Below are positions 48,901-61,141 of a stretch of DNA of 64,000 nt, piece by piece; positions within the stretch are counted from its first letter, which is position 1, and each line of letters starts with the position of its first letter. The position numbers and the translations under genes are program-made. The DNA comes from Centroberyx gerrardi (taxonomy: Eukaryota; Chordata; Actinopteri; Beryciformes; Berycidae): contig NC_135997.1 of the NCBI RefSeq assembly GCF_048128805.1, positions 11,553,616 to 11,617,615 of the forward strand. The letters are read 5' to 3'. The notes beneath the pieces were generated by a model that saw only the letters and a list, made by a program, of their open reading frames with translations, did not search any database and had not been told where the DNA came from.

Positions 48901-49412
48901 GCTTCCATTTTGGCTTTGAAACATTCATCATTCATTTTCTCTACCTGCTTAATGCTTTTCAGAGTCTGCTGATGGAAGGAAAGCAGGGAAACACCCTGGA
49001 CAGGCCTCCAGTCCATCATAGGGGATAATACAGATAGTCAGACACACATTCATATATTCATACCTATGGGCAATTTAGAGTCTCCAGTCCACCTGACTTG
49101 CATGTCTTTGGAATGTGGGGAGGAAACTCGAGCACCCCGAGGAGAACATGCAAATTCCTCACAGAAAGGGCCGCAGATCAACGCCTTAATCCTAGTCCAG
49201 GGAATCAACCCATACTGTTTCAAGATCATGATGTTTAATTTCAACGATAGGGTCGGACCTCCAGGTGTGCACGTCCAGGAACTTGACCTGCTGCACCAAA
49301 AAGACGGAGGAGAGGTACCAGGTGGCGGCCCGCAGAGACATCCAGAACCTCCTGCAGACATCCAGCTCCAGCCTCAAGTTTCTCATCTCACGCAATGTGG
49401 CCGCTTTTCAAG
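45990..49412 (+). CDS. gpc5: Glypican-5, exons 1-2 (gene continues beyond window)
   Basis: GPI-anchored heparan-sulfate proteoglycan core protein that modulates Hedgehog, Wnt and FGF signalling at the cell surface. Exon 1 is 45990-46140 and exon 2 is 49251-49412, each ending in phase 1 with GT/AG borders. Exon 1 encodes a signal peptide (about 1-22) and SCDEVRKVFQLR. Exon 2 encodes DLQVC, TCCTKKTEERYQ, LLQTSSSSLKF and LISRNVAAFQ. These match GPC5 far better than GPC6 or other glypicans; the conserved glypican cysteines present so far are C26, the one in DLQVC and the CC pair. Only about 104 of roughly 570 residues are here; exon 3 (most of the N-terminal alpha domain) is not in the window, fitting the very long introns of this gene. 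Location just downstream of miR-17-92 matches vertebrate synteny. Confidence 0.92.
46141..48980. other. gpc5 intron 1, first part
   Basis: No exon or recognisable element apart from a short (GT)n tract at 46665-46687. Confidence 0.6.
48983..49208 (+). mobile_element. LINE-related dispersed repeat in gpc5 intron 1
   Basis: The phrase order ACCCTGGACAGGCC, CCAGTCCATCATAGGGG, GACACACATTCATA, GGGCAATTTAGAGTCTCC, CTTGCATGTCTTTGGAATGTG, GGAGAACATGCAAATTCC and CACAGAAAGG is that of a very common fish non-LTR (L2/CR1-like) repeat fragment. It ends about 40 bp before the gpc5 exon 2 acceptor. Confidence 0.7.
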
Positions 49413-49599
49413 GTAAGGGCATCGCCGCTCCGAGGGGTAAAACTTCGTACGTGTTTGCTGAGATAAGAGCGCAAATGTTTATGTGGATAATTGTATGTGT
49501 GCGGATGCTGCGTGGGTGTTTGTGTGTATATCTGAGTCTGTGTGTGCACCTAGGATTTAAGGTTTGTGTGGGTGCTGTAAAAGCAGTGGACCAGTCAGT

Positions 49600-49637
<38 letters not shown>
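49600..49637. repeat. (GT)n microsatellite
   Basis: About 19 GT units, about 190 bp after gpc5 exon 2. Confidence 0.95.
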
Positions 49638-49640
<3 letters not shown>

Positions 49641-49938
49641 AGTGAGGCTCCACTTCAGAGCAAACAGAGCAGGGTCTGTCCTCCTTCCAGATCTACCACT
49701 ACACTCTGATCTGGAGATTAGATAGGTTGGCTGTGCTAGCAGCAGACTCAGGAGGCCGTCTGTAGGGGTGGATGTCTACAGGGAAGTGCTGGGCCAATTA
49801 CAAATAGGATCTCATCCTCCTCTGCCCTGTCTTATCATAATAAAATCAGAATGAATTGCATTTATGTAGCACGCTTCCCTCGTATACAAAGTCCTGCAGT
49901 AATTACATAAACCTCATCAACAAACCTGTTTAAGATTA

Positions 49939-50511
49939 TACCGGGTGTTTCAAAAGTAGGTATACATTTTTATACACTATTAGTCAAAAGTTTGGACACG
50001 CATTTTTCTTTATTTTTACTATTGTTCACGTTTTAGAATAATAGTAAAGACATCAAAACTATGAAATAACACAAATGGAATTATGCAATGACCAAAAATG
50101 TGTTAAACAAATCAAAACTATCTTATATGTTAGATTCTTTAAAGTAGCCACACTTTGCCTCGATGGAAAGGCAAAGGCTTTGGAAAGAAATTCATACATA
50201 GGCATCAACTTCACTATTTATATTTGTCTAAAAAAACAAATTTCAAGCATTTAAGCATAAGCCGTTAGATCAAAATGGCTTTGAAATAATGAGAAACATA
50301 GTACATTCAATCAGGTGTGTCCAAACTTTTGACTGGTAGTGTATACATTATTAATACTCAATGTATTATTAAATATTCCTTCTGTTTCCAGGTACAGCTG
50401 TTATTTACAGTCTATTGAACATTGAATTATTTAGTTAAAATGACTAAAATTATACAGCTTTGTTTTTCATTACTTTTGAAAATTGTGTACCTACTTTTGA
50501 AACATACTGTA
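49939..50511. mobile_element. Mariner-like MITE interrupted by another MITE
   Basis: Terminal inverted repeats, starting at TA: left TACCGGGTGTTTCAAAAG and right (reversed) TACAGTATGTTTCAAAAG, both continuing TAGGTAYACA. The element is 573 bp with no transposase. A second element (49971-50345) is inserted about 30 bp inside its left end. Confidence 0.7.
49971..50345. mobile_element. Tc1-type MITE nested in a mariner-like MITE
   Basis: Inverted ends TATACACTATTAGTCAAAAG and (reversed) TATACACTACCAGTCAAAAG, both followed by TTTGGACAC, typical of fish Tc1 elements. The interior has the family phrases AGAATAATAGTAAAGACATC and AAAGTAGCCACACTTTGCCT. It is about 375 bp, an internally deleted non-autonomous copy. 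Confidence 0.85.
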
Positions 50512-51979
50512 TGTGTGGTTGTACCCAGTTCAACTGCTCCACTGTAGATTTTTAAAATCTCTCTTAACTACAGTCATCTTAGATAATCACCATCATCATC
50601 ATCAGTGCCACCATCGCCACCTACATATTTCAGTGTGTTTAGTTCAGGCCCATAAGCAGGCTGCTATGCTAAACTGGTCATCTTCCCTCTGATTTCCCTC
50701 GGGTTTTTCATTCCTCTCCATCCTCTCAGCCTTCATCAGTGACTGACAGTTGAACAGTTGACTTACAGGCAACAACTTGCCTCTGTCTGTGTGCGCTCCC
50801 TGCCTTGTGTGGGTTACTTCTCCCAGTCTCGCTGATAGCTGTCATACAACAGCTAAAATGGGTGGGCTTCTTCACATGCGGAGATTATGACTCGAACGTA
50901 CAGTCTGAGACATATCATTAAGCCAATTCACTTTAACGATCGCTCTCAGCTTAAAGACATACTGTTATCCTCCTCCTACTGAACTCAAATGATTTATATG
51001 AGAGCTCTGCATGAACACAGTGTTTTAGGTGCGGTTTGCAGGGGCATTGCCCTGTTTTTGTTCTCAGATGTTTCATGCGTCTGCTCTGTGTCTCAGGCTT
51101 CGAAGATGAATCCAATATTCAGAATCCATGCTGAAGTTTATGGAGCATGTCACCTCTAAAATACTCTCTGCTAACAACAAAGCTGCAAAAGTTGCTGGCC
51201 TTGTGAATGCTGTGAAAGTGGAAAGTTTTTTTTTTATTTATATGTATGTAGGCTCCTCTTTAAATATATAAACATGTATTTTTCTGTCTGCTGCTTAAAC
51301 CTCTAGTAACAATCTTAAAGACCCCGCAAAATAGACAGTTTTTGGCCAAACGGGACAACGGTCAAATAAGGCTACAAGAACTGGTAGCAGTTTGAAAATA
51401 ATTAAAAAACGAGCAGCACTCACATGGTTTCATCCCTGGAATGGCTGCCAGTGTGCATTCCTGCCAAACCAAACAGAGTTCCCTGTCAACATCTACTCTC
51501 ATCAGTCAACAAACTTGCTGGCTGCTTCCACCGTCTAGGTTTCATAACACAAGTGGCAACAGAGCTTCTGCAACATGTGTAATGACTATATAAGTAGCAG
51601 CATCAGTATGATACAAATACACTGGATTTATTAAGCCGTCATGTAGTGTTCCCAAGGTATTTTCATGATTTATTGAGTTTTTTGTCTGATAGTTATTGGT
51701 CACCTATCTATCAGACTATGTAGATAACCATCACATTATTACTAGACACTTTGCATTTAGCTTCATGATATATGGTTGGGGGAAACTGACTTGTATATAA
51801 GTTGAATTAAAATCTATGTGTAAAAATAAGCACTACAAACAAAACTTCCCTTTTCTACATTTTTATTGTCGGTAAGTTGTTGTTGCCATTTCAAAGTAGA
51901 GCTGTGAACAAACCTTACATCTCTGTCCCAAGTAAATGTTTGATGTAAACATTTTAGACTCATGGTCTATGAAGTGTAT

Positions 51980-52172
<193 letters not shown>

Positions 52173-52673
52173 ACCCACGTGGCATTGTTCTGTTTTGCCA
52201 TAGAGATTGTAGAGGGCCAAAGCAATTAGTCAAGAAGCCCCTTCGTCAGAGGGAGAAAACTAAGTGCGGCACCATACATAAGGGAAGCATGGAGGGACAG
52301 AAATGCCTGGCAGTTTCCTGGATCTTAATAGAACGGACAAAAGAATTGTTTTTCTGTTCAAGTGTGGACATGAAAGAAATACAAGTCAAGCATTTAATGT
52401 CTTTCCTATCTAGGCAGTGCTCAATGATGCTGAATTAATGAGGGTGAATTGTTGTTTTATTCATCTTGTGTGATTGAGAGTTTTTGGGGGTTTTCTTATT
52501 CTAATGCGCATGGAAAAGGGCCAATAATGTTACAAATCACCCTGAAATCTAAATACAAACATAAGAAAAAATGCCTGCGAACCGTATTTCATAACATTAT
52601 GGCATATTTTTACATTGAAAGACACATTTGCTCTTTTTCAGAGAAAACAGAAGGCTCTTTCACAAGAAACAGC

Positions 52674-52703
<30 letters not shown>
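52674..52703. repeat. (GAAA)n microsatellite
   Basis: About seven tetramer copies. Confidence 0.9.
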
Positions 52704-52705
<2 letters not shown>

Positions 52706-53018
52706 CTCCATCACTTTATCTGAGTTAATAATTACCCTCAGCACCTATGAGTTTCTGGTATCCCATAAGGCACTCCTGTGGAGTAGAGGATGAAGAAAGG
52801 CAGGGGTGGAGGGGGGGCAGAAAAACAAGTCCCCCTTAACTTTCAGTCTGCGAACGATTGGCAGCCTGCACTCTAATTTGAGAGACAACAGAGAACATGT
52901 ACAGTATAATGCATTACAGCCACAGACAGGAAGAAACAAGAGTTAAAAGGGGGCAGGCTAATGTGCCCATTTGTTTTGCGCAAAACCTTCAATTAGGCAT
53001 CTTTATTTGATGCAGCTG

Positions 53019-53074
<56 letters not shown>

Positions 53075-53075
53075 C
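53019..53075. repeat. (GA)n microsatellite
   Basis: GA tract with two interruptions. Confidence 0.95.
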
Positions 53076-54224
53076 AATGAAGAAATTTAGAAGAATGTAG
53101 ACAGATAACAGTCTCAAGCACTCAGGAGACGTTGGGAAATAAAACGAGCCTATAAACTGCTATTTAAAACGTTTTTCCCGGGGGACTCGGTGCTCGTGTT
53201 TGTGTGGTTTTAATGGGTCACTATGAAACAAAAAAGAAACATAAAAATCCTTCAAGGGAATCTTTTATGTAGAAAAGGCACTCGATACTTTAACATAATG
53301 AGTAATGCAAATAAGCGAAAGAAGCGTTTGAGCTGTTAATTATGGCTAGAGCTTCAAAGCGCGGTTCATCCCGCAGTAATGGCTCATTACATTTTGCTCT
53401 TTTTCTTCCGAGCACTGTGCCACAACATTTCAATATCTCGTCCTTAAATGAACCTGACTGCTGCCTTTTCGAAGTCATTTCACAGCGAACAGATATCTGG
53501 GCAACTGGGGTGGAAAGAAAAAAAAGAATAAAGACAGAGTTGATGGAATACTGTCGGGGCAGACGGCCTTTCAGCTTTCCAGTGGATAACTTTCTTTTTT
53601 CTTTTTCTTTTTTTTTCCCCTTTCTCGTTCTTCGTCTGTCAGCATGTGTCTCCCCGGACTGTGTGTTTGTCATTCATTTGTTGTAAGGTTCCTGCACATT
53701 GTCCACACAATGCACAAATATGCAGCCTGCGGAGAGCAAGGAGAGGGGCTTCAGGGGAGATCTTTTTTCCTCCCACTCAGGTTTGTCTTACAGCCATGGC
53801 AACCAACCTGTGCTGTCCCAGTCCCCCGTGGGGCAGGAGTCAAATAAAACTCAGGGCTAGTACCCACTATGAATCAGCTGTTGAGATGCCTGAGAGAGCG
53901 TCTTAAGGAGGAGCGCTCCAATCACAGTAAATAGGGCCGGGGTTCACAAGATCAAAGGAATGCCTTTTTTCTTGTGGGACAACACTTTGATTTAAGGAAC
54001 GGTTCAGAAAGCAGCATGTTATGCTCCCGTTTGCCTTGCGCTGACTGTGGGACTGAAGTGAACTCCAGCTTCTTCAAATGATATAAGCAGTGTTCACCCC
54101 CTTATGTGATATAAGGAGGTAAGGATTGTGTAATAACTAGGTCAGTCACGTCAGTTCTGGTGTGGCAGTCAGTGTCTACATGCCAAATTGCACCTGGATG
54201 ACAGAACTCAGAAATCAGCATGGG

Positions 54225-54226
<2 letters not shown>

Positions 54227-54274
<48 letters not shown>
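54227..54274. repeat. (AC)n microsatellite
   Basis: About 24 AC units. Confidence 0.95.
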
Positions 54275-54277
<3 letters not shown>

Positions 54278-54386
54278 TACTGTAGGACTAAAACTTTGAA
54301 GGTTTTGGTTATGTTCATTTTGCATGTATAACAACATATGCTACAACTGTTAGCATAAGAGGAATAGTCGCAAACATCATATAAAC

Positions 54387-54700
54387 CAGTGGTTCTCAAA
54401 CTTTTTGGCTCATGACCCCTTAAAACAAAGCGATGCGTACTTGCGACCACAAGCTACATTATGAGTCATGAACAGTTCATCCAAAGAATTTTTCCTTTTC
54501 AGGTTGTTTCTTTTGATTATCAGAGGAAGCCTTGAGGCTGAAAACTATTCAGTATATTTCACAAGAAAAAAGCAAGAATTTGAGAAAAATCAGAAAAATT
54601 ACACAATAATGAATTGTATAGTAGAATTGTTTTTTTCCCTATCCCATAAATCATCTCATGACCCCTTGGGGTGTCCCGACCCCCAGTTTGAGAACCACTG
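54387..54700. mobile_element. hAT-type MITE with intact target-site duplication
   Basis: A 314-bp element with terminal inverted repeats CAGTGGTTCTCAAACT and AGTTTGAGAACCACTG, exactly complementary over 15 bp, apart from the last base pair read. Flanked by the 8-bp direct repeat ATATAAAC at 54379-54386 and 54701-54708, the hAT signature. Subterminal CATGACCCCTT repeats occur near both ends. No transposase frame: non-autonomous. Confidence 0.93.
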
Positions 54701-55359
54701 ATATAAACTATGGAGATATGGATGCTATTCTAGTTGATGAGGCTGTTGTGGACTTTCACACTTTGAGGCTTTCGGTCTTCACTCCAATCGATGCATCATT
54801 TCAGTTTCCTCTCTGAAAAACGAAGTCAACATACAGGAATCCAGTAGACGCAGTCAGTCAGCCTCGCATTTTATTTGCCCTGCCTCTAATTGGAAGCTGT
54901 TGTTTTGCGAGGAACACAAGTGGTGCTGATGAATGTAAGTTGGAGCGGTCAGGAGTGCATGCTGGATAGTTAGCTTGTTGTGCTTAGGACTTGCTATTTG
55001 CACTCATAAACACTAGTTGTGTTTTTGTTCAACAGCTCTTAAAGGATCCACTACCCGTCTCTTACTCTTTGAATTGAGAAAGGGACGTAGCTGAATGCCA
55101 GCGGCCCCATATCACAATCAGCAGTCAAATTAGCACAGCACACTCAGCGCCAAACAAGGAGGTCTCTGTAGGGGGGGAATAAAGTTCTTTTGATTTCTGC
55201 TGCTCAGAGAGTTAATGTGTTAATGCAGGTGTTTTTCCACTGTTTAGCTGCAGCGTTTGTCTGTATTTCACCGCACAGCATTCTGTCTGTCTGGTTTTGT
55301 TATGCTCAAGTCTTTCATCCAGACTTATGTCAAGCTCAATTACCATTTCTCTTGATGTG

Positions 55360-55558
55360 GGGCGTCCTGGTGGCTCAGTTGGCTAAGGCGCGCACCATGT
55401 AACCACAACGTCCTGTGTTTGAATCTGGCCTGGGACCTTTGTCACATGTCGTCCCCCTCTCTCTCTCTCTCTCTTTCTCTCTCCCAAATCTTCCTGTCTC
55501 TCTCTACTTTGAGCTATCTAATAAAGGCAAACATGCCCAAAAATAAGCTTAAACAAAG
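55360..55558 (+). mobile_element. tRNA-derived SINE with target-site duplication
   Basis: The head GGCGTCCTGGTGGCTCAGTT contains a pol III A box (TGGCTCAGTTGG) and further on a B box (GTTTGAATCTG); the body is CT-rich and the tail is AATAAAGGCAAACATGCCC then A-rich. It is flanked by 15-bp direct repeats, ATTTCTCTTGATGTG (55345-55359) and ATTTCTATTGATGTG (55559-55573), differing at one base. This is a common SINE type of spiny-rayed fishes. Confidence 0.92.
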
Positions 55559-57443
55559 ATTTCTATTGATGTGATGAACAGAAAGAAGAGCGAGTGTGTC
55601 AGCAAATCATGAGGGCTGGGGTGGGTTCGTGGATTGGGTTGTTTGTGTGTCGGGGGTAAATAGTAATCAAGTTAGGATATATTAAATCCCCATAAATCAG
55701 TGATTAATTAATTGAAAATGTTTGTGAGGCTTCCATATTGAAAATCAAATAATGGTAAATTACTGACTGCACTTGTTTCCCTTATGGTTAATTTAGCTTT
55801 TCGCGGAATGTGTGACGTCCGCGGCATCAACGCCGCTATGACGCAATGGCCGCCTGTGTGACTGTGCGTAGGGTCCACACAGGCCCTGAGTGTGGAGTCA
55901 TGCAACTCCAAAAATTTGTAACAACACCGACCGTGTGCACTGAGACCAGGTAAATAAATACTTGGTCAACTTACCCGCTAAGTGCTAAAAACATAAACAC
56001 CAAAATCATCCATGGGCTACAGCTGAATATGTGCTTGCTCACCTAAAATAGTTCTAAAAATATTTTTGAGTTAATGATATTTCATTTTGTAAAATTATGA
56101 ATCTACACAATATGTAATTAAAAATATAATAAACAACACTAACAGCCTTTTATTACTAAAACGTCAGTTAGTTGCCTTCTATCACTCACCATAGTGCATG
56201 CTAAAGTGTTAGCATGGAGCACCAGAACGAACGAGTTACCGGGGTCACATGGATGATTTTGGTGTTAACGGGTAAGTTGACCAACGGGCCAATCTCCCAA
56301 AAATTAATGTTCGTGATGAAAGCTGTGGTTTTTATGCTATTCACAAGTAATAGAAAATGTTTTTGGATTGTTGCAGTTTATTCATTCTGCCTGTTGATTG
56401 TAGCAGTTTGCATTTCAGATAAACAAGCTTCTAATGAAGTTGCTTTAATATTCCAGTATGATTTCCAGTCGGTTTTCTAGGAATTTTGTGCAAATGAAAG
56501 CTAAGGGTACAAACTCCACCCTGTATTCAGACTGCATGGTGCAATATCCATCACACTTACCTAACTGCTCCTTTGCGATCCACATCCGTACAAGAATTTG
56601 AGCTCTAAACAGTATTTTTTGACCCAGGACAGATAATGTGTTGTGACCAGCCCTTAGTAGCACTGCATCACTGACTACAGTAACATAGTGTTCCCTTCCA
56701 GTAAAGTTTCTATATTGGTCACAAATTGGCTGCCGGCCTCACACAGGGAAAATATGCTGCTTTTTATAGGACTCTGTGTTTTTGGATCTTTTGTCTTTCT
56801 CGAAAACGAATGTTACATTCACTTCAAGAAACTCCAGCCTTTCTTACCCAAGTTGCAGTTTTGTTTCCTCAAATTGTTCTCTTTAGATGTGCATTTTCTA
56901 GTCATGAGAAAACACCTGGTACCACAGTACAAGGGGTGATGTAAGAAAAGTTTCATCAGTTTTGTGGTATGACTGTGAGTAAACAAACTGAAAGTAACAC
57001 CTAGTCATTTGGCCTTTTTGGCGGTTGTAAGAATGACGAATGCATATGTCTGCACCTTGGGCTCATAATGTTTCCCTGTCACATGGCTGGAGCTAATCCC
57101 ATGTGCTGGCTCTCCAAAATGCCAACCTGGTGAGATACAGATTTAAAAATCAGCTTAAAACCTTGTTTTTTTCCCCCCATGAACACCGAAGCATAGCATC
57201 AGTCCTTTTAACAAAGATGGTTCCCGAAATGTTAAACCTCTATGTGGGACGCCCAGTCTGACAGATAAAAATCCATTGGAGCGTTTTATTGGTGAGGGGC
57301 ATGATGTGGCTCTGAACTTGCACAGGAAGATCTGGCTTTATTGAATGGCTACATGTGCATCTTAGAGTTTATTCTTTTTAACCTGTTTGGCTTCCTGGTT
57401 GGCTGTACAAAAAAGTCATGTAGTCTCATATTCAGCCTTCAAA

Positions 57444-57721
57444 TGTTATTTTTCTTAAAATAAGAGAAAATTTCTACTAGTAGTGTGAGATAACTCCACT
57501 TGTTTCCAATCCAGTTTCACATCTTTCAAAAAATTTTCTGGAAATGTGAGTCAATATCTTGAAACAAGTCAGAATAAGGCAGATCATTGCACTAGTATCA
57601 AGAAAATGAAACTTGATTCTACAAAATTCTTGAAACAAGTTCATTTGCATTGGAAACAAGTGAAATTATCTCACCCCATTGGCAGATTTTTTTTTCACTT
57701 GCTTTAAGAAAATTACGATTT
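57444..57721. mobile_element. Hairpin-type MITE
   Basis: Long imperfect inverted repeat of about 65 bp per arm. The inner core is GTGAGATAACTCCACTTG at 57485 versus, reversed, GTGAGATAATTTCACTTG ending at 57674, both continuing TTTCCAA. Outer arms share TTTTCTTAAA. The transcript would fold into one long stem. No coding capacity. Confidence 0.75.
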
Positions 57722-58081
57722 TAGGACTCAATAATAGACTAAATGATTTGTTAAGATGGAGATTTTTTGCAGGCTTTGGTTTGCTGAAACGCTGCATGAA
57801 TGATTCTAAATAGTAACAACGCCCAGCCAGACCTGACAGGATGAATAGTACGATAGATAGTGAGTATATCGAGTATGCTGGATGAAGTGATGGTTAAATA
57901 TGTTTAATGTTTCTATTGGTTGATTCTCACAGCTGGCCTTCAAATCCAATTCTAACCTGCTCTCTGGTCCTTTGTGTGAACCCAGGACCTTTCATTTAGT
58001 ACACACTCTTTGTCCACCAGGTCTACAGCCGTGCCTCCTTTGTTGTCGCTCCTTACAAGAGGAGTGTGAATGTGAGAGTGT

Positions 58082-58088
<7 letters not shown>

Positions 58089-58113
<25 letters not shown>
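58089..58113. repeat. (GT)n microsatellite
   Basis: About 12 GT units. Confidence 0.9.
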
Positions 58114-58117
<4 letters not shown>

Positions 58118-58930
58118 CAGCCAAAGCAGGGGCCTCCTCGAGATTCCCACAGAATTGGGCTTGGCTTTGTGATTCAAGGCTGGACAGTTGATCCAGGGGA
58201 GGACAGAGAGTGAAAAAGAAAGCGAAAAAAGAATGAGGGAATGATGGAGAGAAAGTTGGGAGGGTGCCAGACTCTATTGAAAGTCTTTCCACAGCGTTTG
58301 AAGTCAGAGGATGAGGATTTAGAGTGAAGCGGGATTATTCAGAGTCAATACCCTGCAACAATCCAGCCGTTTGGGCTGCTGCAATGAAACAACGTAGTCA
58401 GACTAGCCACCGCAAGGCTGTTTTTTCCTCTTTCTCCCGCAGCAGCTACTGTATTAGACATGCTGGCCCGGTTAGTGTCGCAGGGACCATTCTCTGTAGC
58501 TAATTGCATGTCATGTTTTCATTTACAAAGCTTTGCGGAGGGTGGATATCGCTCTTTTTCATGTTTTAGCTGAGTTTTACTCTTTTGAACCACAGAAACC
58601 TAAAACATGCAAATTGCAGTTGTTACATTGTCTTTTTCTATAAATGATTTTTAATACCCAGAAAAGAGAAACCCCTTGAATGCCTCAACTGTTATGCTGT
58701 CAGAGATGAAGCTAATTGCCGACCACCCATTCTGCGAGTCTGTGTATGTGTGTGTGTGTGTGTGTTCAATTTGCTGTTAGTCCTGAGATCCAGTGCGGTT
58801 CACACACTTATTTAAATATTGGACCACTGCTTTGTCCTGTGGGTGTACAGAGGGCCTCACACACATGCCAGCATGCACACAAACTTTCTCTCACTCTCTA
58901 TCTCAGATTTTGTCTCTGTCTCACTCTCTA

Positions 58931-58981
58931 TCACACACACACACACACACAATCACTCGCACACACACAGACACACACACT
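58931..58981. repeat. (CA)n microsatellite, interrupted
   Basis: CA units interrupted by AATCACTCG and GACA. Confidence 0.9.
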
Positions 58982-60518
58982 GCACTGCGCTGCAGCCACT
59001 CACTGCATAGAGATGAGCCCTAAAAATACACACACTTGTCAGCACTTTACATTGTTTGTCTCCTGTGTGTTTGAAATGGAGATTTATGGCTGCTGGCTGT
59101 TGTCTTAAGGCCATGCTCGAGATTAGATGATACAGCACACTGCTAAATAGGAGCTGAATCTTTATGACAGCTTTACACGGTTTTCCCTTTTAGAGATTCA
59201 CATAGTGTTGAGCGGTGTGGAGAACAACAGTGTAATATTCCAGTGTAATGTTTGCGCAGGAGAGCTGACTGTGCAGCCACAGACTTTACTACAGTTAACA
59301 GTATATAGCCATGATGGGAGCTGAGACTCACAGATTTCCACACAAACCATTTTACTTTGATTTGCTGATTGAATGTCTAAGCCCATAAAATATCTCCTGA
59401 TAGTAGCAATAACATAAATTTTAACTGAAATCCCTTAAATAATTTAGTTATCTTACTAAAGGTACAAATTAAAGCTATACTTGAATATTGCGGAACATTT
59501 GACCGAAGAATTAACATCATTTTTCACGATTGATACTAACAAGAAACTGCGGACAGTACAGCACAACTATATCGCACTTGTTATGAAAACATCAGTATGA
59601 CTTTAAGTTCACCAGGACACTTGGCTGGCATATTTCTTAGGATTGAAGGTGGAAATGCCATCCATTCTCTTCTACACGCTTCTCTGTTTCACTGTAGTTG
59701 TCTGGAGAACAGAAATGACTTCTTCTGTCAGTCTGAAGGAAGGAAGCATTTCCTAAGTAAGGAAGGAGTCTCCAGGGATTAGGGTGCAGTCGTCTGGGCG
59801 ATGAAATCCTAAACACAGCAACACACACCAGCACACCAAGCCTACTGTCTACTCCCACCCTCTCCCCTCTTCTCCTTTTCTTCCCCCCTCATCCTGTCCT
59901 GTTCTACATAGCAGATATAATGACATAATTGTCCTCCTTCAGCATCAGCATCCTGGCATGAGTGACACATGAATGTTGTTTTTACAGCCGGGCCGCCAGA
60001 GTCTGATAGACTGTTCAGTACTGATGATAAGACTGTTTGATATCAACTTTGTAATCCCCCCCTCAGATTTCTCCCTTAGCAGCATCTTACAGCTTGTTTT
60101 TGCTCCAGTTGGCTCACTTTGTGTATCGCTTTTCTCATAAAGTCTTGGTGTTAGTTAAGGGCTTTTGTAGGTAACATTTTCATCAATAACATAATGGCTC
60201 CTCCTTTGTAGGCGAGTCAATGGAATGAAATTACACATCTTACCACTTTTAGCCCCTTGGACCTAATGTTCCATATATTATCTTTTTTTAATCTAATGTA
60301 ATTATCCAATTCAATAGAGTAATCACCGACGTGCTGTGTGCATCAGGCCTTCTATTCAAGCTTGCGGCAGCCTCTTGACTGCCTCACTAGTGGCTGGCAT
60401 ATAACAGCTCCCTAAGGGCAGCCTTAGGAAACCCTCAACAGCCTCACACAGAGCCACCTTTGAAAGCTAATGAAAGCTTTATTATGATATTATTATTTCA
60501 CTCTGGCTCTTAAAGCTA

Positions 60519-60546
60519 ACTCTCTCTCTCTCTCTCTCTCTCTCTG
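60519..60546. repeat. (CT)n microsatellite
   Basis: About 13 CT units; a CA-rich tract follows at 60653-60678. Confidence 0.9.
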
Positions 60547-61141
60547 TCGTGTGTGTGTGTGCCCTCTGAAGCCTTTCAATCAATGTGTGCCGGACCTGAG
60601 CTGTGTTTCTACATGTATACAGCATGTATGAAGTGACATGAGGCCTATACACCACACACACACACAGACACACACACGGACACACTTCTTTCCGACAAGA
60701 AGCACTTGTGCCCCACTTTATTGACCCTCTCTGCTTCTTTTCCTGAACGGCATATTAAAGGCTGTGTTCACAGCGGAGCTCTGAGCTCTTTGAAGTGTTC
60801 GAGAGCTGCAACAGATCCTCAAATATTGACTTTTAAGCCTTCAGGAGGAAAGAGGCAGAGAGAGAGAGAGAGAGAGACGAGGAGAAAGAGAGACAGACAG
60901 GGACAAGTGGCTTTTGCTCTACTTCAGGTGGGTCTAGTCAGATCTGCTTTATGACTAGAGGCCTGAATTTTCTCTGGCTAAATGTGTGTTTGTGTGAGTG
61001 TTTGTTGACTGTTTATGTACGTGGGGAGGGGCTTGTTTGTTGATGTGGAGGAGGAAGCAATCGGAGATAAGGACTGATGGCAAGCTGAGCCTGACTCCAG
61101 GCAAAATAGATAGAAATGGTGCTGGTTTATGGTCTTAACAC

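Noticed and set aside
53290-53906. Overlapping frames of 67-127 codons on both strands in gpc5 intron 2
   Set aside because: Mutually overlapping, low-complexity (K/E-rich or S/F-rich), no splice-compatible partners and no recognisable family.
55360-55440. tRNA gene
   Set aside because: A and B boxes are present, but the sequence does not close a cloverleaf acceptor stem and runs into a SINE body and tail with target duplications.
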